Source: Myxococcales bacterium
Lineage (GTDB): Bacteria > Myxococcota_A > Polyangia > Polyangiales > Polyangiaceae
Assembly: GCA_013298325.1 (NCBI GenBank)
Contig: JAAFHJ010000142.1
Coordinates: 1-9,538, forward strand
DNA: 9,538 bases
Direction: 5' to 3'
The notes beneath the pieces are model-generated. The model had not been told where the DNA came from, made no database searches, and saw nothing but the letters and a program-made list of their open reading frames with translations. Each line of letters begins with the position of its first letter. The first letter of the stretch is position 1. This document shows, in pieces, positions 6,105 to 9,538 of this stretch. Both the position numbers and the translations under genes were made by a program.

Positions 6105-8239
6105 GACTGCCCCTCGACGCGCCGCTCTCGGCCATTTTCCTGGATCCAGGTACCTACACCGTTGTCGGTGAAGAGCTCGGCGATGACGCCATGGGGGGTG
6201 CGACCGTCGAGGACGTGGATGCTCGGGACGCCGGCCGCGAGCGCTTTGAGCGCCGCGCGCCCCTTCGCCGCCATGCCGCCGGAGATCACGCCGCGGTCCA
6301 TTTTGAGTTGAAGCTCTTGGGGGGAGAGTTCGGAGACGAGCTCTCCATTTTCAACGATTCCGGGGGCATCGGCGAGGAGGATGAGTTTCTGCGCTCCGAG
6401 GGCGGCAGCAATCCCGGCGGCGACGTCGTCTCCAGAGAGGCTGTAGCTCTCCCCGTCCTCGCCGAGCGCCATTGGCGAAACCACCGGTACATACCCTTGC
6501 GCGAGGAGGAGCTCCAAATAGCCTTTGTTCACCGCCGTGAGTTCCCCGAAGCGGCCGAGGTCTTGACCGTCGTCGCGAACTGCCTTTTTCGCGCGAAGCA
6601 GTCCCGCATCTTTGCCAGATACACCGACGGCATTGCCACCGGCGCGGTTCAACGAGGTGACCAAATCGCCATTGATCTTGCCCGAAAGAACCATTTCGAC
6701 AAGGGTCAGATCGGCCTCATCATTGACGCGGATGTCGTCGATGTACTTCCCTTGATCGCCGATACGATCGAAGGCCTTGCCAATCTCTTTGCCGGCACCA
6801 TGGACGACAATCGGGCAGAGACCGACGCTACGAAGAAGCAAGATATCTTCGCAGAAAGACTCCACATTTACCTGGCGAGCCAGCGAGGCGCCGCCGAACT
6901 TCACGACACAGCGCTGGCCGCGGAAGTTGGAAATGTAGCGAAGCGCCTGGACAAGGAGGGAAACCTTGAACTTGGGGCTGTAGTTCGACAGACGGTCGTC
7001 GCGACGAACCCCCCCTTCCTCGTCAGCGACAATGGCAGAAGTGTAGTCTGCATTGATCTTGACGTAGTCGTAGGAAAGGTCGCAGCCCCAGGCGGTTGCT
7101 CCGAAGGCACCCGCACGAAGGTCGACATCGACGGTCACTTCTGGCTCGCGGAGCTTTGCGCGGAGCGTTCGGCGGTCGAAGTCGACCGGCGCGCGGTCGT
7201 AGACGAGGACGCCCGCGAGTGTGACGCTCGCCTGGGAGGGGTCGATGGCGTCGGCGGCCCGGTCCTGTTGGGCGGCGGTGCCGGCGCGCGCGCCGATCGC
7301 AGCGAGAATGCGCCCCCAGTTCGGATCGGCACCGAAAAGGGACGCCTTTACGAGGGGGGACGCGGTCACTGCGCGAGCGAGATCGCGGGCGAGGCCGACC
7401 GTGGGGGCGCCCCCGACCCGCGTTTCGAGGCGCTTGGTCGCCCCTTCCCCGTCGGCGGCGACATCCTTCGCCATTTCGATGAGGAGCTCACGCACCGCGC
7501 CGGCGAACAGCGTGTACTCTGCACTCTCTGCAACGATCGGGGCATTGCCGGCGGCGCCGTTTGCGATCGCCCAAAGGGCGTCATTGGTGCTCATTTCGCC
7601 GTCGACGACGAGCATCGACAAGCTGTCGGCGAGGGCGCCGTCGAGGGCGCTGTCGAGGGCCGCCCTCGTGACGGCGAGGTCGGTCGCAACAACAACGATC
7701 GTGGTCGCCAACTCGGGGGCGACCATCCCCGAGCCCTTGGCGACAACAAAGACCGTCCCGCTGACGCCACCGCATCGGACGACGCGGCTCCCCATTTTGG
7801 TCCGCGTGTCGGTCGTGAGCATCGCCTCGGCGAGCGCGTGCGGCGCCCCTTCGAGTTCGTCGGCGAGCTTTGGCAGTGCGGCGAGGACCTTCCCCACCGG
7901 GAATTTCACGCCGATCACGCCGGTAGATGAAGTATACACGGAATCACGCGGGAGCTCGAAGGTCGTCTCGACGGCGCGATGCACGTCGGCGACGGCACGA
8001 ACCCCCTCCGGACCGGTGAGCGCGTTGGCGTTCCCCGAGTTGACGATGAGCGCGCGGAAATCCTCGCGAGGGAGGCGCGCGGCGGCGTCGCTCAGGCAGG
8101 CGGCGCGTGCGCGGTTGACGGTAAATCGCCCGACGGCGAGCGCCGGTCGATCGGAGACGACAATGCCGATGTCGCGACGGACCGGCTTAATGCCCGCCGA
8201 GACGCCGGAGAAGGAAAAGCCTCGAGGTACGGCGATCAT
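6101..8239 (-). CDS. argJB: ArgJ-ArgB fusion: ornithine acetyltransferase + acetylglutamate kinase
   Basis: One 712-residue frame encodes two enzymes. Residues 1-400 are a full ArgJ, which moves acetyl from N-acetylornithine to glutamate (and in some members also uses acetyl-CoA). Visible are STGVIG (105-110, oxyanion region), GSGMVAPELATT (169-180) with the predicted self-cleavage nucleophile Thr179, MSTND (216-220), DPNWGR (305-310) and the usual ArgJ end WGCDLSYDYVKINADYT. A linker (401-424) leads into ArgB (about 425-702), which phosphorylates N-acetylglutamate: an N-terminal helix-like segment, KFGG (447-450), HGAG (480-483), SGKDAG (541-546), VISGGMAAKG (651-660) and HVLDGRTPH (675-683). 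The linker has no in-frame ATG, GTG or TTG before the kinase motif KFGG, so ArgB cannot start separately. GAGG 7 nt upstream supports the ATG. Overlaps argC and argR by 4 bp each. After ArgJ self-cleavage, ArgB would remain as a tail on the beta chain (inference). I know of no characterised fusion of this type. Confidence 0.9.
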   Translation of the reverse strand: MIAVPRGFSFSGVSAGIKPVRRDIGIVVSDRPALAVGRFTVNRARAACLSDAAARLPREDFRALIVNSGNANALTGPEGVRAVADVHRAVETTFELPRDSVYTSSTGVIGVKFPVGKVLAALPKLADELEGAPHALAEAMLTTDTRTKMGSRVVRCGGVSGTVFVVAKGSGMVAPELATTIVVVATDLAVTRAALDSALDGALADSLSMLVVDGEMSTNDALWAIANGAAGNAPIVAESAEYTLFAGAVRELLIEMAKDVAADGEGATKRLETRVGGAPTVGLARDLARAVTASPLVKASLFGADPNWGRILAAIGARAGTAAQQDRAADAIDPSQASVTLAGVLVYDRAPVDFDRRTLRAKLREPEVTVDVDLRAGAFGATAWGCDLSYDYVKINADYTSAIVADEEGGVRRDDRLSNYSPKFKVSLLVQALRYISNFRGQRCVVKFGGASLARQVNVESFCEDILLLRSVGLCPIVVHGAGKEIGKAFDRIGDQGKYIDDIRVNDEADLTLVEMVLSGKINGDLVTSLNRAGGNAVGVSGKDAGLLRAKKAVRDDGQDLGRFGELTAVNKGYLELLLAQGYVPVVSPMALGEDGESYSLSGDDVAAGIAAALGAQKLILLADAPGIVENGELVSELSPQELQLKMDRGVISGGMAAKGRAALKALAAGVPSIHVLDGRTPHGVIAELFTDNGVGTWIQENGRERRVEGQS
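7009..7015 (-). other. G7 homopolymer in the ArgJ-ArgB linker
   Basis: Seven consecutive G (minus strand) encode Gly409-Gly410 and the first base of Val411, exactly in the linker between the ArgJ and ArgB parts. Continuity of the fusion depends on this count. With one extra G, an ATG at 7053 would open a separate ArgB frame overlapping the ArgJ end, but ArgJ would then run on into unrelated residues instead of ending near its normal C-terminus. With one fewer G, the ArgJ frame would run to a stop at 6901 and ArgB would have no start. The fused reading is the simplest. Confidence 0.5.
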
Positions 8240-9273
8240 GAAAGCGCCTCAAGTCCGGTCGTTTCCGGAAGACCGAGGAGCAGATTCAAGTTTTGAATGG
8301 CCTGGCCCGACGCACCCTTGAGGAGGTTATCGATCGCGGAAAAAATCGTGAGATGGGTACCGGTCTCGTCGAGGACGGCACTCAAGCGGCACCGATTGGT
8401 CCCGACGACCCGGGAGAGCCGCACCTCCTCGGGGTCCTCAACATACTTCACAAATATCTCACCGGCGTAGCGTGCAGCATACAACGATTCGACGGCAGCG
8501 GGCGTGAGGGGCTCCGCAAGCGTGACGTGGGTGGTGGCCAGAATTCCGCGAGCGACTGGGAGCAAGTGCGGCACAAAGTGAATCGGCTGTTCGAGACCGA
8601 TCAATTGCCGAACTTCGGGAACGTGCTGATGGCGCAATGCGCGGTAGCTTCGAAAATCGTTGGCAAGCTCCGTAAAGGAATAGGCTTCCGTCGCTTTTCG
8701 ACCCGCACCAGAAACCCCGGACGCGGCATCGACGATCGGCGCGCCGACGACAAGGCCGGCGGCGACCACGGGTGCGAGCGCAAGGGCGATCGCGGTCGCG
8801 TAGCAGCCGGGGTTGGCGATGACCGACAGCGCCGAAAAAGCGGCGCGATCAAGGCGGAGCACTTCCGGGAGTGAGTAGGCAAGCGCTCCGTCCGGGTAGG
8901 CAGGGAGGTCAAGACCGTAGAAGTGCTTTTGGGCAGTGGCGTCGCGGAGGCGATGGGCGCCAGAGAGGTCGATCACGCGCACGCCGCGATCGACCAATTT
9001 GCGTGCGAGCGCATACGAGGCTTCGTTCGGCGTGGCGAGAAATGCGACCTTCGCCGGCGCTTCCAGGACCGCTTCCACGCGCTGAAAGACCGCGGCGCCA
9101 ACAGGGCCACGCGCAAAATTTCCGACCGCTTTTCCGGCAAAATTATCGCTCGCGTGGCCGACCACGGCGACGGCCGGATGGCTCGCGAGCAGAGTCGCAA
9201 GTTCCAGCCCGGCGTAGCCAGAAGCGCCAAAAATCGTGACAGGCACCGGCGAGGAGGATGACGCAATATGCAC
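8236..9273 (-). CDS. argC: N-acetyl-gamma-glutamyl-phosphate reductase ArgC
   Basis: ArgC reduces N-acetylglutamyl phosphate with NADPH to N-acetylglutamate semialdehyde, the third step of arginine synthesis, in the cytosol. The 345-residue protein has the family length. It shows the NADP-binding loop GASGYAG (16-22), the active-site NPGCYAT (154-160) with nucleophile Cys157, SGVSGAGRK (185-193), HQHVPE (215-220, catalytic His region), HLLPVARGI (236-244) and the C-terminal IDNLLKGASGQAIQNLNLL (314-332). The start is uncertain. The GTG at 9273 is the furthest upstream in-frame start, with a TAG just before it, but it has no Shine-Dalgarno. A GTG at 9246 would begin directly before VTIFGASG, the usual ArgC N-terminus, and also lacks one. 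It is the first gene of the cluster; its TGA overlaps the argJB ATG by 4 bp. Confidence 0.95.
   Translation of the reverse strand: MHIASSSSPVPVTIFGASGYAGLELATLLASHPAVAVVGHASDNFAGKAVGNFARGPVGAAVFQRVEAVLEAPAKVAFLATPNEASYALARKLVDRGVRVIDLSGAHRLRDATAQKHFYGLDLPAYPDGALAYSLPEVLRLDRAAFSALSVIANPGCYATAIALALAPVVAAGLVVGAPIVDAASGVSGAGRKATEAYSFTELANDFRSYRALRHQHVPEVRQLIGLEQPIHFVPHLLPVARGILATTHVTLAEPLTPAAVESLYAARYAGEIFVKYVEDPEEVRLSRVVGTNRCRLSAVLDETGTHLTIFSAIDNLLKGASGQAIQNLNLLLGLPETTGLEALS
9258..9267. repeat. Direct repeat ATGACGCAAT, argC-proximal copy
   Basis: Exact second copy of the 10-bp repeat at 9303-9312. It overlaps the first codons of argC if the GTG at 9273 is the true start, or lies in the leader if translation begins at the GTG at 9246. 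The neighbouring ATATGCAC gives a partial ARG-box half. Possible accessory operator; position is the only evidence. Confidence 0.35.
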
Positions 9274-9278
9274 AGTGG

Positions 9279-9292
9279 CGCATACCTATGCG
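9279..9292. promoter_or_regulatory. Putative ArgR operator (ARG box) in front of argC
   Basis: CGCATACCTATGCG is a perfect inverted repeat: 6-bp arms CGCATA/TATGCG around a CC spacer. It sits 5 bp upstream of the annotated argC start codon. The core GCAT-N4-ATGC matches the arrangement in the high-GC Streptomyces ARG-box consensus as I remember it (AWTGCATRWWYATGCAWT), with the outer positions diverged. An argR gene lies in the same cluster, so an arginine-dependent ArgR operator is the obvious reading. No convincing -35/-10 pair was recognised around it, so the promoter itself is not placed. Confidence 0.55.
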
Positions 9293-9302
9293 AACACAAC
9301 GC

Positions 9303-9312
9303 ATGACGCAAT
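9303..9312. repeat. Direct repeat ATGACGCAAT, promoter-side copy
   Basis: This 10-bp sequence recurs exactly at 9258-9267. The two copies are 45 bp apart, and their centres lie 22 and 23 bp either side of the centre of the argC palindrome. That spacing is close to two helical turns, similar to the roughly 21-bp spacing of paired ARG boxes in E. coli. It may be an accessory ArgR half-site (its left part, AACGCATGA, resembles an ARG-box half). Function is inferred from position only. Confidence 0.4.
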
Positions 9313-9373
9313 GCTTCTCGGGACGCCGCTTCCGATTGTTCGCCGGCAGGAGCCGCCCGGGAGGCCGCTTGAC

Positions 9374-9390
9374 GACGAAAATGCTTCGTC
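9374..9390. repeat. Inverted repeat in the argC / secreted-protein intergenic region
   Basis: GACGAA-AATGC-TTCGTC is a perfect 6-bp inverted repeat with a 5-nt spacer, 79 bp before the plus-strand ATG at 9470. A TTGACG hexamer (9369-9374) that could be a -35 element for the plus-strand gene touches its left arm, but no good -10 follows at the right spacing. It could be an operator or a small hairpin; no T-tract follows on either strand, so it is not a clear terminator. The spacer and right arm contain AATGCTTC, which also occurs at 9310-9317. Confidence 0.25.
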
Positions 9391-9469
9391 CCGGTTACGT
9401 TTGCGTGACTTCCGCCTTGCGTGCCGTCGAGAGCGCCGCCATAGTCAGCCGTTTTTCAAGAAGACTTTC

Positions 9470-9538
9470 ATGCACTTGCGCACATCATCCTACGTCATCC
9501 TCCTCGCCTTGCTTAGCGCTGCCTCCGCCCCCCTCGCC
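9470..9538 (+). CDS. 5' end of a secreted or membrane-anchored protein (partial)
   Basis: An ATG at 9470 opens a frame that stays open to the window edge (23 codons). The translation MHLRTSSYVILLALLSAASA is a textbook signal peptide: a short N-region with one Arg, a hydrophobic core (VILLALL), and small residues suited to signal peptidase cleavage around A-S-A. The protein is therefore probably exported. Nothing of the mature part is visible, so no function can be assigned. Upstream there is only a weak purine stretch (AAGAAGA, 9459-9465) as a ribosome site. The gene diverges from argC and shares its 196-bp upstream region, so ArgR binding there could affect it; that is inference. Confidence 0.5.
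   Translation, partial: MHLRTSSYVILLALLSAASAPLA

Noticed and set aside
5250..6311. Plus-strand open frame of 353 codons opposite argH/argR
   Set aside because: Arg/Gly-rich translation without recognisable motifs, spanning two well-supported genes and their gap on the other strand.
6191..7930. Plus-strand open frame of 579 codons opposite argJB
   Set aside because: It is wholly antisense to a gene with clear family motifs, has a low-complexity Arg/Gly/Asp-rich translation and resembles no family; it is a by-product of high G/C at third codon positions.
7221..8321. Plus-strand open frame of 366 codons opposite argJB/argC
   Set aside because: Ala/Ser/Arg/Pro-rich shadow of argJB crossing into argC; no motif supports it.
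9283..9311. Possible -35/-10 promoter for argC (TTGCGT, 17 nt, TAGGTA)
   Set aside because: The -10 hexamer matches the consensus at only two positions, so it is not reported as a promoter.
1..9538. High density of CGATCG (about 30 copies by eye) and several GCGATCGC octamers, like the cyanobacterial HIP1 motif
   Set aside because: Far above a simple base-composition estimate, but most GATC sites here are flanked by C and/or G, and a rough expectation from CGATC, GATCG and GATC counts is about what is seen. Codon and CpG bias explain it, and ArgR argues against a cyanobacterium.

Overview
The window holds one long minus-strand gene cluster for arginine biosynthesis that fills nearly all of it. 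In transcription order (right to left) it reads argC, an argJ-argB fusion, argR, argH, argF and carB. The start of a divergent plus-strand gene lies at the right edge. Coding DNA is GC-rich with strong G/C at third codon positions, and there is no phage, IS, CRISPR, rRNA or tRNA signal. The gene set (ArgJ-type acetyl cycle, ArgR repressor, long-form ArgH) suits a high-GC free-living bacterium. Sequence flavour is loosely myxobacterial/deltaproteobacterial or of a little-cultured high-GC phylum, but the sequence does not fix the taxon.

Right edge, 9274-9538: a 196-bp divergent intergenic region between argC and the first 23 codons of a secreted or membrane protein. Next to the argC start lies a perfect 14-bp palindrome resembling an ArgR box, bracketed almost symmetrically by two copies of a 10-bp direct repeat. 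This is the likely ArgR-controlled operator of the cluster.

Core, 3224-9273: argC, argJB and argR are joined by 4-bp ATGA stop/start overlaps, as are argH and argF. The one break is the 71-bp argR-argH gap, which carries an intrinsic-terminator-like hairpin followed by a small hairpin that covers the argH Shine-Dalgarno sequence. ArgB (NAG kinase), ArgC (NAGP reductase), ArgJ (ornithine acetyltransferase), ArgF (ornithine carbamoyltransferase) and ArgH (argininosuccinate lyase) cover most steps from glutamate to arginine. ArgD, ArgG and CarA are not in this window.

Left part, 1-3181: carB, the carbamoyl-phosphate synthase large subunit, is almost full length but interrupted by one frameshift at about 2400. 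The pattern fits loss of about 10 nt from a highly conserved segment. Its last codons lie beyond the left edge.

The most unusual items are the single-chain ArgJ-ArgB protein, with no internal ArgB start codon and a divergent kinase substrate motif; the carB frameshift; the operator array at argC; and the terminator-like element splitting the cluster after argR.
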